A model generated the notes under the pieces. The model saw only the letters and a list, made by a program, of their open reading frames with translations, was not told where the DNA came from and ran no database searches. From Nipponacmea schrenckii (taxonomy: Eukaryota; Mollusca; Gastropoda; Lottiidae), in the NCBI GenBank assembly GCA_030562195.1, contig JAUJPP010000003.1, positions 18,631,398 through 18,695,397 on the forward strand: a stretch of DNA of 64,000 bases, given 5' to 3'. Made by a program: the position numbers and the translations under genes. Each line of letters starts with the position of its first letter. The first letter of the stretch is position 1. Of this stretch, positions 12,779 to 23,171 are shown in pieces.

Positions 12779-12894
12779 ATTTTTAAACTGCCTTATTTAT
12801 ATTTGTACAGCGCTCTGAAACGAAGTGTAGATCGCTTTATTCAATAAATATTATATTATTATTATTGTAATTGTCCACGGCTCATCGTTCAAAT

Positions 12895-13130
12895 CAGGGG
12901 CGTAGCGTACGAGAGTGTGTGGGCGTGGAATCGGTCGTTATTGGCTAGAGCCATCGGTAAAAACGAATCGTTAACCGAAAGAGTGAAAACCTTGTGTTGG
13001 ATATAATGCTAAAATTATCAGATTCTGCCGGTATTCGAATCGAATCGTTCTATAAACGACGATAAAGGTCATATTGGGTAGGACGTTATACATACAGGAC
13101 TCAAATCAATCCTCGTACATGGTCTATAAC
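12895..13130. mobile_element. Partial copy of an hAT-type non-autonomous element
   Basis: Begins with caggggcgtagcg, the same terminus as both ends of the element at 62034-63319. It shares inner sequence with it (cgttaaccgaaagagtgaaa, accttgtgttgg). The matching far end was not found, so this is a truncated or decayed relative. It sits about 28 bp after the LINE tail. Confidence 0.65.
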
Positions 13131-14810
13131 TTCGAGGTTTCTATAATAAACAACATTAAATCCGCCAAAATTATACATTAACCCTTTTCAGTCCAAGAGC
13201 TTATAAGTTGTATAAGTATTTTTCGCACTCCTAAAAACATTTATTTTAGTGTCAAGCAGAATATATCCATGAAGAAATGTTATCTTTTAATTTCTTGCTC
13301 GCGAAATTTTACTTTCACAAAGACATTATTGTTCGAAACTAAATTTTTAGTCATTATGGTCATTCTATGGTTGTCTCAATTTAATCGCTATTTAATAGGG
13401 CATTTTTCATGTTTGGTCGCATTACGATAGGCTTTATATAGGCTTCATACCATGTTTAAAGAATGTCTATCCGGTCTGTGGGGCAGATCTGGCCTACGCT
13501 AAGTTTTTAAGTCGAATTTTTTTTAATTAACAGTCAAAATTCTTTGAGGGATAAACATGATTTTTTTGGAAACAGTATCTAAATCAAGAACCATTGTCAG
13601 TACTCAGTGACCCGCATCCAAATCCATATCTTTTTCTGGCCCACACAACGAATTTATTGGAACCCCTGATCTATATTCTTATTTAGGCTAAGTTAGAAGA
13701 CCTGTATCAACAGGGCTATTTATCACAAGGTACCACGGGAGACAACTATCAATCAAATGCTGTTTATTAATTGTGGGCTTCTTAAACATAATAACAGATT
13801 ATGAAGCACATGAACTAATACTTGCGTTAAGGCCAAGCCCAAAAGTCCATCATCCAAGTATGGAAGACAATCCCTGCCATAATTAATCATTCTTAATGCT
13901 TAATTCGGTGTTAAACATTAGTACAGTAACATCATCATTTGTACGCTTAATTTGACATTTGTTCGCTAAATTCATAATTTTTTGTTAAAAATTTATCATT
14001 CGAATAAAGAATATTACTGAACAAATTAACGATTTAGTCGAACTAATATTGCCCACTTCATAAGGCCGAATGAAGTTTACCGAACAAATGTTGAAAAACA
14101 TTTCTCGCATTTCATGAGAACGATATCATTATGACGACAAGTGGCGCTGCTCAATTTTATTTAGGGCATCGTTCCTATTTGTTTCGCCAATTTTTATGGA
14201 CGGCCAGTGGCTGTGTACAAAGTAAAGAATCTTATTATGAATTCCAATTTTATGATAAAAAGCGAAGTTTTTAATCAAACTCTTGGTTCTCTTTATTCAT
14301 TGGAATGTGAGATTTTGAGATAAATATGGTGCCTATACCAGGAAATGTTTTGAAAAATGGCCATTTTTTGTACAGTCCACAGTGATGGTTGTGGGACAGA
14401 TATTTTGATGGAATTGGCAAAATCCCAACTACATGGTTTCAATAATTACGATAATTTATATATTTGGTGGAAGAGTAACGGAATCGTGATCTCATTTATC
14501 ATATGACTGGATAATTAGACATAATCAAGGGAAGCTACTCGTACATGTAAACAAACTTTCACAAATTTCAATCCTTATAATAATTTTTCATCAGAAATTT
14601 TACAGAATCTCGAACTTTCTGGTCGAGAAATCAATAGGCCAAATGAATCACATTAACTATATTGTAAGGATCGTAGAACTACTGTGGTGACGAGTATTAA
14701 AACACTGACAACAGTTGATTTGGAAACACCAGAGCAATTTTCTGGCCAAGTTGATAATCACTGTTAATATTAGAATTCGTTAGGCATTTTTAGGACAACA
14801 GACTACAGAT
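13131..14810. other. Spacer upstream of gene 1
   Basis: No coding exon is supported. A ttaacccttttcagtcc at about 13179 resembles a piggyBac-type end, but no partner was found. The promoter and 5' UTR of gene 1 presumably lie in the last few hundred bases. No TATA box or initiator can be assigned with confidence. Confidence 0.4.
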
Positions 14811-17800
14811 ATGTGTTCTACAGATGAATTGAAATTGGTAGATTATGTCAAAGAGGTTTGTTATCTAAGAAAAAGCTTCTTATGTTGTTAACTTATGTGT
14901 ACACCTAAAGTGGTACGACCTCGTCTGCACTCTCTCAGATGTTATAAGTGTCGTCCGTGGCCAGAGACAGACGAGGGCATAGGCTGCCAAAGGTAGGCCT
15001 ATCAACCGTATAAGACAACAGGGAAAACTATCAGACTCACCCGGAATGGCTGCAAAGTCAACCAGAACACAAACAGTACAACACCTTCTAGAAACTATTA
15101 CCAAAGGACATGTATTCGTACCGATGCCTCCCTTCCCCCCCTTTTATACCCCCTTTATCATCTCACGTTTTGCACGTGCAGAGACCATTCACTTATAGGT
15201 ACAGCACTATCAATCGAATACAACCATTGACGACACGAACACATCCCAGAATCGAACCGGAAGCAGCCATGTCAACAAGTACAAAATACCCATTTCCACA
15301 ACACTCCGTAGTCCACTTGGTTATGGACTCTGTAAAACAGACAAGACCCTGTTAGCCTAGTCTAGCGTAGCATCTGCAATTTGTTTGATGTAGCCTACAA
15401 GTATGTGAATATATAAGGCTATTAAGTCAGTTAAAGTGAAATATTTGTAGTAAGATTGACCAATTAGATTGTTTAGAATAGGCTAAGGACTGACTGAATC
15501 TGTTTATCAAGAGTATTCAGACAATAATCTAATACTTTGGAACTTCCTTTTTTCCCATTAAAAATATACCTCTATTTTCTTTTTTAGGTGTTCGAAGGTG
15601 AAATCAAAAGAGATGATAAATTTTTAGATAGAGATGACTTAGCAATAGTATTGGATGAGAAACATTCTGATGCCAATGTTCGAGAGTTTATATTTGGGTA
15701 CCCAAGCTTCCCTCTCTATCGTGATATTGGTAACATGTTACAGCAGTGGCTGGAAACAAGGTGCTGGATAAGTAGTACAGTCTAAAAGTTTTGTATTTTT
15801 TAAATGATAGAAGCCTAGTCAGAGTTGATCTGATTTCATAAGAGAAGTAAAACCTAAGCTAGATGTGTCTTTTTTCGATTTAAGTGGTACCAGCATCGCA
15901 TATTGCAAGTCACAATGACCCCTTTTGCTTTCCAAAATTTCTAATACTTTAAATTTAATATATATGCCAATCTCTGAATCAAATCCAATTGTATTCAAAT
16001 CAATAGTCAAAAAAGCAATTATCATTATTGGCAACAGTGCTACCTAATTTTTTATGAAATGTGAATCAAATCTGAACTTAGATAGCTAAAACTGAAATTT
16101 GTTGTGATAAATTGCTAATTAATTTTTCCTGCCCTTGTTGATATTAAGCTAAGATAAAAACTGAGTAAAAGGAGATATTAAAATAGAATATTAATAATTC
16201 ATAATGCTGTAATAGATAAAGAATAAGCTGCAAGGTTAAATACATTGTCAACTTAACAGCTATGGATAAGATATTTAGCAGAATATTCAGAATTCTAAAG
16301 TGCTGATACTTTCATTTTCAGATCTTGTCCAGTTTTAGAATTACCAAAGTATGATCTACTGGATGAACAGAGCTACACAGAATTCAGGTAAGGGCATGCA
16401 CGTGTAATCTACCAATTTTGTCGGGTTTCTACCGCTTTCGCATGCTGTCTCCCGATCTACCGACAGGAGACCCAAATCTACCAATTTTCATTTTCTTTTC
16501 GTAACCATAATTTTCACGATGCTACCGTTTTCAATGTCATAATTCTTAACCATAAATTAATAAAATATTCTTTACTTGTATTTGCCCGTGACATACGTTA
16601 ATCTTGTCCCTTACAATATGGCACATACCAAACTTCTATTTTTATTCTTGAAATTAAATATTATAGGCCTAATAACAAATATCACAACCTTTATTGACCT
16701 CTTTTAAGATAAAGTATTACAAAATTCCTGAAATATCAGTTTAAGTCAATTCTTAATATCTTGTGATTAGTTGAAGCTATCAGTCACTACTAGATAAGCT
16801 GGTGTATTAGGCCTGCTATACTGGAACTGTATAGAGTTATTATTATTGTGAAAGTCAATCTAAATTGGTGTCTGTCCTGTATTTCATAGAGCTGTAATGA
16901 TTTCATCAATTACACCATTATTAGATGGATTAAAATCACTGTGGTCATTGTGGACTAGAGATGAGAGGAAATTCAGAATTAGAGAAATATTGATGGTAAG
17001 TCAGTCGTCTCAATACATTGTATACAATCAGAAAGGAAAAACTGCCTCATAAAATCATATTGAATATGTAGTATGTAAGGTAAGGCCAAAAAAAAAAGTG
17101 TCTTGGTTCTCAGGCACCGCCGCACCGGCAAAAACCTCCCGCTTCAAACCATTTATTTGTTAAAAAAAATAAAAATACGTCGCCCGCCCGCATCATCTTT
17201 GCAATCAATAAAAAACTGCTTATTCTTGAACTGGGACACATATTGCCAATTTAGGTTGGGTATGATAGTATGAGAAGCTATATTTTTTTTCATTTCTCAT
17301 CTTTATTTTTGTCTTCTTTTCCGAACTTCATATTTCCGGCAATACGCCGTTATTGTGTATTTCGGGTGACTGCTTTAAACAACTAGCCTCGATTATCCAG
17401 GTCGTTGCTACTCTTTTACAGGGATTTACGCGATTTGGGAAATAATCGTAGTTTAGTCGGAGTGATTTCCGGATGTATGTTAGTTTAATTTAAACAGAAA
17501 TTAGTTTGAGTGCCGATTTCAGCATGACTAAATATTTAGTTGGACGATCTGGCCCATTGTGAAGCATTTTGTACGACTTGACGAGGTGGTGGTATGGTTA
17601 TCTCCCTTATTATAAGGGTTCAAGGTCATTCGCCACAAGTGTGAAAAAAATTCTAGACGATTTGAGATGATTTGAAAATTTCTGAATAATTCATGACAGC
17701 GTTGACATCGGTTTTGACAGAAAAGGGGGTTTCTACATGACCCTGGAGGATTGTTCCAGCGGAAAAAACTTCTAAAGTAAATGTATTATTGAAAGAAACC

Positions 17801-19512
17801 ACCGGAATCCGTGTGGAAACTAGCTGAGCTCGGCGTTGTGCCCAACAAGATGTGGAAGACGGTTACGAAGTGAAGATGTTTAACGGCGAGAACAAGACTA
17901 TCCCTACCATTCATCCATTTTTAGGTTTAGTTTTATAAAAAAAAAAGGAAAAAGAAAAGCCGTCCGCCCGCTTTCAATAATGTCTAAATATTATGCTTTT
18001 ATTTTGATTAAGGGGAGGTAATTTGGAGAAATAAAAAAAAATCAAACCGCCCGCCCGCACCATTTTTTCCCAGGTAATTGCCTGAGAACCAAGATATAAC
18101 TCTTTTCATGGCCTAATGTGCCACAATTACGTTTTCAGATTTTAATGACTTTATGATTTTCATACCTGTCAAAGTAAGTTCTGGTTGTATTATTAATACA
18201 GTATTTGTGTCTTGTTTACAGTTACTTGGTAAGAGAGGAATCATGGATTTATTAGGTATAAGAAAAACAGTTGGTACTAAAGAAATGTTCCCACCACCAA
18301 GACAAGCTTTACTCAACTCATTCCAAGAGAAACATTCGTAAGTTTGATTTATTTTACATGATAGTACATGTATCTGTCGTAATGATATGTATTAGTGCAC
18401 TAAAGAAACGTTCCTGTGTCAATACAATTCCAGTTTTATTTTCACGATTTTTGTATTAAATTGATTCAATTCCACTATTTAAAAATGTTTTTTTCTATGA
18501 ATTTAGAGCCAAGTCTCAGCTTGGAGTAGGAGCTAGGGCTTTAGCTAAACATTACCATAGGGATGAAGGCATGTCCTGGTGGGGACAATGTACTGGTAGT
18601 GAGTATTTTACAATTGAAACCATTCTTTGTATAAACTTTGATTGTGATTATCATGTACATGTACCAGTAACTTGAGAATGAAAACATTTTGATATTGATC
18701 TGAGCATGTGGATTCTCTGACCATATAATTGAAGGAAGAAGGTAAATTTCTTGATATGAGTTTATGTCAACTACAATGAATTTAATGAGGTTGATGATTA
18801 GTTGTCCTAAGATCACATAAAGATTAATTATTATTAATCTGTAGTATTATACTGAAAGAGTTACCTCCCGCATTAAACAATGTGTTATAATTTTCATTTC
18901 TTAGCTGAAGCAGCCAAAAATGCTGATGCTCTACGAATAGTAAATAAAATATTAGATGGTGCTACTTGGATCAATATACATTGGTTACCAGTAAGTAGAA
19001 ATTGTTTGTAACATTTCAGTGGAATTGAATAATGAAATAATATCAAGTAGAATACAATTAAAATTCAGCTGGTTAAACCTTTATGCCTATTGAAAATTTT
19101 ATTGTTTTACAGCAAGATGTATTTGTAATTGAAGTAAGACAAGAAGAAGGTAGGTTAGGATTATTTCGTAATTAATGATTCACTCAAATTGACAAATAGA
19201 TGTGTTCCTATTTCATGTTATACACATCCTAAAATAAAGTTGCCTCCCCTGGATAGGAAGAAAGTATTTTGCTATGATTTAAACATTTGGATATATGTTA
19301 TTATATATTAACAAATTTCATTATAATAAGCTACTGCTAACAATGAAATGAAGTATGGCCAAGACTGCTAAGAAGTGTTACAATCTTGGTACAATATTTC
19401 TACCTTTTTTGGTCTAGGTTATGGAGCTCGGTGGAATGCAGATGGAAGTGGTTTCCGTGGATTTCTGGAACCACAAATGGTTGATGGTCATGAAATTGGA
19501 TGGAAACATTGA
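14811..19512 (+). CDS. Gene 1: conserved-looking 270-residue protein of unknown function, nine coding exons
   Basis: Coding exons 14811-14855, 15588-15760, 16322-16387, 16890-16995, 18222-18337, 18507-18595, 18905-18990, 19113-19149 and 19418-19512 add to 813 bases, 270 residues plus a TGA. All introns are GT-AG and every junction keeps phase. The protein starts MCSTDELKLVDYVKE (exon 1), is acidic and hydrophilic early (DRDDLAIVLDEKHSD), has a Trp-containing segment (LLDGLKSLWSLWTRDERKF), then KTVGTKEMFPPPRQ, a WWGQCTG turn, DALRIVNKILDGATWINIHW, and ends GYGARW...FRGFLEPQM...DGHEIGWKH. No signal peptide or membrane span is seen, so it is probably cytosolic or nuclear. I do not recognise the family. 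The tightly packed Gly/Trp/Asp C-terminus suggests strong constraint. Exon 1 rests on one short in-frame segment with a weaker donor (gtttgt) and is the least certain. Confidence 0.85.
14856..15587 (+). other. Gene 1 intron 1
   Basis: Runs from gtttgt to the strong acceptor ttctttttttag-type tract ending at 15587. It holds unremarkable sequence with a C-rich patch at 15125-15160 and short chance open frames on both strands. No element ends were recognised. If exon 1 is misassigned, the true start lies elsewhere upstream. Confidence 0.5.
17084..18113. mobile_element. Non-autonomous PIF/Harbinger-type DNA transposon (1030 bp)
   Basis: Flanked on both sides by TAA (17081-17083 and 18114-18116), the 3-bp TWA duplication typical of PIF/Harbinger. 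Both ends begin GGCC when read inwards, and both share tcttggttctcaggca about 20 bp in (17100-17116, and in reverse at 18080-18095). Subterminal cgcccgcccg repeats occur near both ends. No transposase open frame is present, so it would need a partner element for movement. It lies wholly inside intron 4 of gene 1. Confidence 0.85.
18139..18173 (+). other. 35-nt exon-like segment in gene 1 intron 4
   Basis: It has a good acceptor (gttttcag) and donor (gtaagt), but its length is not a multiple of three. Splicing it in after exon 4 would give an in-frame TGA after five codons. Exons 4 and 5 join in phase without it. It is either a chance decoy or a poison exon that would trigger decay of the message. 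Confidence 0.35.
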
Positions 19513-21225
19513 TTTAATTGAATTTAAACCTGTGCAATGAATTAAGAACACAGAATTATTATTTAGTGCTGACTGACAAATCTCCTTCATTAAGCACTGT
19601 ATAGCTTGATAAACAAGCCTCGTATTAAAACAACTCATTTTCAAATGATTATATTTTTGCTTGAAATCTATTTAATAATTCCAAAGCATCAATTTCAGCT
19701 TAATGCCTCATGATTGTATACTTGCATGTGAACAGAATGCAAAAATCTCTAAAGGATAAACATGGATAGAGAAGAAAGGATTTATTTTCGGATATGAAAC
19801 AAATTTGATGAGGATTAACCTCCACATTATAAATAATAAATATATATACACAGTAGAATAAACAACAATATAAATACAGAAGATATCAACATAATGAATA
19901 TATATTGAATATTAGGTTATTCTTAACTGGTCAATAATATTCCTATAATCTTGACTGCTAACTACATGTATATACTTTTCAGAATCTGTTTGGTAGCCTA
20001 AATATCATTTCATAAACAACAAATCTGGAACATGTCTTTCTATCTTGCTTTCCCACAAAATAGACTTAATCGAAAATTACTTCTTTAGATAAGTTGACCT
20101 ACTTTCAGAAGAAAAGTAGTGGGACAATGTGATGATAAATATAAATGTCTATTTTTTTGTTATAGAATAAACAGTTGGACAGATATATTTTAGAAGCCAA
20201 TGTTTGGCCATGTTTAATTACTTTATGTATATTAAATGTGTTTTTGCAAATAAATGTTTGTATTTGGCAAAACTGTGTAAGCTTTTAGATTCACTGCACC
20301 AATTTTGATTTTCTGGTTACATATGTTAAAAACTTAATATACTTCTGATAAAAAAATGTCAGTATCAACATTTGACTTAAACAATATTTGAAATAGTGTT
20401 GTCATTATATTAAAAAATATCAAAGCTGTAAAGACTGATCTTTACATTGTAGTCATACCCTTTAAAGATATAAAACAAAGAGGCAAGAGAGAGCAAACAT
20501 ACAAAAAAACAACAAAATATAGTACTGTATCATATGTTAAGGTACATACAAACAAAATACTTATATTAGGTAAATTCACATCTGATTAATAGGACTAGAA
20601 AAAGCCTTGCATATTACAAAGTTAGTATAACCTTCAGTTTGTTTTCATTTGTAATTCACATTTACTTTACAGAATTGTCACAAATATACCATTATTACTG
20701 GTTTACACATGTTAATTGTATTGCACTTGAGAATTATTATTGGATTGTACAATACACGGACATTGGTAACAAGACTGTAATATTGGGAGTTTTATATTAC
20801 GGGTACATAATGAAATATAATTAATGGTATTCATGATAATTGTGCAACTAGGTCACTTTGTTGATGATTGTGCTTTTTGTGCATTAAATTGAATCTTGTC
20901 AATATCGTCTATGCTAATGTGCAAGCAATCTGGTTTTGCCAATGGCAGTCATAGCTTTACAAAAGCTATCCATCAAAATGATAAAGATTATCAGTAATTA
21001 AAATCATCCCAATTACCATTTACAATTTGACTATTTTATCTATTTGGAATATGAACTTGATCATATCTAATGATTTTATTTTCAAGCCTAATTTAGAGTA
21101 AAAGGCCACAATATTTTGAGCATCATCGTCCTAATACAATTTTTTGAACAAAAAATTTGATGACTTACTTTTCTCACTGAAAAATTACGTAATCATATAC
21201 TTAAGAAGAAAAATAAAAGAAATTC
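19513..21225. other. Gene 1 3' UTR and convergent spacer
   Basis: Candidate polyadenylation signals for gene 1 follow the stop: aataaa at 19835, at 19857 and near 20165. The rest is AT-rich spacer without exons. The 3' UTR limit cannot be fixed from sequence. Confidence 0.45.
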
Positions 21226-21227
21226 TC

Positions 21228-21487
21228 TCCAGAGCCCCTTTCGATTTGCCAACTTCTGCTTCTGGAAGACGTCTTCCGTTCATTAAATTCGGTCTCTTCC
21301 GATTACTGAAGATCTTCTGACTCTTTGGAGAAATTGTTGAAAGAGACGGAAGAAAACATGGCGGACGATTTGTACAAGTATGGGGTTTTCTTTCACTATG
21401 GTTACTTCCCTTTGTTTATTCGATTTGCCTCAATGGAAGAGTCTTCTCTTCTACTTCTGGAAGCAGTTAATCGAACAGAGCCCTGTT
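21228..21487. mobile_element. Possible MITE with CAGRGC-type ends
   Basis: Opens with cagagcccctttcgatt and closes, read in reverse, with cagggctctgttcgatt. Both ends then have a cttctggaag-type block, giving inverted repeats of about 45 bp with mismatches. It contains the perfect palindrome ggaagacgtcttcc. The ends suggest an hAT-like element, but no clean 8-bp target duplication is visible. A 44-codon open frame from 21358 (MADDLYKYG) ends at the right terminus and is probably chance. Confidence 0.45.
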
Positions 21488-23171
21488 CATAGAGATAACA
21501 TACTGATAGGTTCAATTTGAGAATTCACAACCTCTATGCTTAGGATTTATATAATATCCAAAATTTTAAGTAATCTAAAACATTCTTACAATTTTTTCAA
21601 TTATATTTTTGAAAAAAGAGTTGAGATTAAAAAAATTGCTCTTACAGATAATAGTGATGACCATGTTTTCCTATCATATAAAAACACTAAAAATATATAT
21701 ATAGTCCAAACATGTTGGGAAAACATAATATCCTGCAAAACGTCTTCAGTTATTGAACATTTCAATTAGCGTCAAGACATATAAAGTAATAATAAATTTA
21801 TTTTGTACAATTATTTGATGTACATTGAATTTATTTTGAAACTTTAGTCTTTTTAAAAGATTATTTTGTCAAAAGTATCTGACAAAAATATGAATATTAG
21901 TTTAATAAGTAAAAAACATGTAGATAAATAATAAAACCAAACAAATAATATGGAATCTATATATATCATTAGATGGTGTTTCTGATTATAGGTTTAACAA
22001 ACAAACCTAGTGGATATATAATATCAATAGGAGCCTTCAAAATCCACCTTGTTCAAACACTGTTGTTAACTCAATAATTCTCAATATTGTCATATAATAT
22101 AAAATGTGTGCAGTGTTTATGTAGACACAAAGTGACCAGTGTTACATCAGTATATATTATATAATGACAATCACAAAGACAAGTGAACATATTTGATAGG
22201 TTTTTAAGAGAACAACAATTTGGTAAACATATATAAGGTCTGAACTCTTTATCTTCATTAACCACATTAATAAATCAAAATCTATAATATAAATCCGATC
22301 AATTGTTTCCTGCTCGTCATATTATTTGATAACACATTATCTCTGAAGAAGAAAGGATATTGTATAAACAATGTTCCTTTCTATCATTGGTCCTTGTGCC
22401 TTTTCATCCAGTAAATTTTCACTAAAAATTATACAGCATATCTGTAATCTGTACAGTGTCATTTTTCTATTACTCATATACCAAAATTGTTCAGTATCTA
22501 GTCTAAAACACCAGTAATCATTGTGCAATTCCTAATACTATTTCTCACAAAGTCAAGGCCAACCATAAAACAATTCATAAAACGTTTTAATTGAAATATC
22601 ACAAAAAATCTGAATCTCACTGTATAACATGTCGATATTATATTGCTTTCCCACAATAATTATCTCAAAAGGAAAATTTCAATATTAATATAAAAGAGAA
22701 ATGTAAAAAATGAAAATCTTCTATTTCTGTAATCATTGATCACATAGATAATTTGCACTGCAAACAACATTAAAACCAATAACCACTGGCTTTGCTAATT
22801 AGACTTAAACACAGACTAATAACTTTCACCTGGATCTGGCTAAAGTTTCTTGCAGTTTTTCCTTCTATTGATTAATACAAATTTGTGTTAAGTAAAGAAT
22901 AACCTAAACTTACACTTTATGGAAACGGTCATTATAAAACAAGGTTGCTTTAAAGGTTTGTAAACACTTCATAGATATAGTTTTTTCATTATAATACATT
23001 GGTATCATCACTAAGAGTCACACTTCAGTCCCTTCAGTTACAAATCTTTCATAGGTAAAATATATTAACTATTTGTGTGTCTGCTTTGTAATGCATTCAA
23101 ATCATTTATATCCCCTCAAATTGATTCTAATTAACTCATTCAAACAGCTATGTATAAATGGTGTAGTTACA
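21488..23171. other. Convergent spacer and gene 2 3' UTR
   Basis: AT-rich, with no exon or element recognised. On the - strand, aataaa signals (tttatt on +) at about 21797 and 21830 could end the gene 2 message, which would make a 3' UTR of about 1.3 kb. This is a guess from signal position only. Confidence 0.4.

Larger units (their letters stand above)
9600..12867 (+). mobile_element. Decayed CR1/L2-type non-LTR retrotransposon
   Basis: A LINE with the expected order of domains but broken by stops and frameshifts. An N-terminal stretch starting near 9619 (YSREDLLALN) leads into an apurinic-type endonuclease (IWNARSLN near 10086; RRGGGVAVFARD near 10249; an interrupted GD-stop remnant near 10483; SDYGLVRF near 10670, where SDH is expected). 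Reverse transcriptase follows: LDLSAAFDTLDH (~11644), GVPQ before a stop (~11820), LYADDSQLYI (~11913) with the YADD core intact, and the C-terminal LHWLTVEFRI and WNELPRSVRQ blocks (~12421-12670). The 3' end has agcgctctgaaacgaagtgt, aataaa and an (att)n tail, typical of the CR1/L2 group. It cannot encode active protein in its present state. Confidence 0.93.
16996..18221 (+). other. Gene 1 intron 4, carrying a Harbinger-type insertion
   Basis: The intron goes from gtaagt (16996) to ttgtttacag (18221) and joins two phase-0 codon ends (EILM to LLGKRG). Most of it is the element at 17084-18113. Between that element and the acceptor lies a 35-nt segment (18139-18173) with exon-like borders that is not needed for the reading frame. 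Confidence 0.7.

Noticed and set aside
13175..13200. ttaacccttttcagtcc as a piggyBac-type terminus
   Set aside because: No reverse copy with TTAA was found downstream within a plausible distance.
12895..13670. Complete hAT element ending at the cccctg near 13660
   Set aside because: Inner sequence at the right end does not match the left terminus and no 8-bp duplication is present.
15225..15270. Reverse-strand ggttcgattct resembling a tRNA T-loop
   Set aside because: The flanking bases do not form a 5-bp T-stem and no anticodon or acceptor arm is present.
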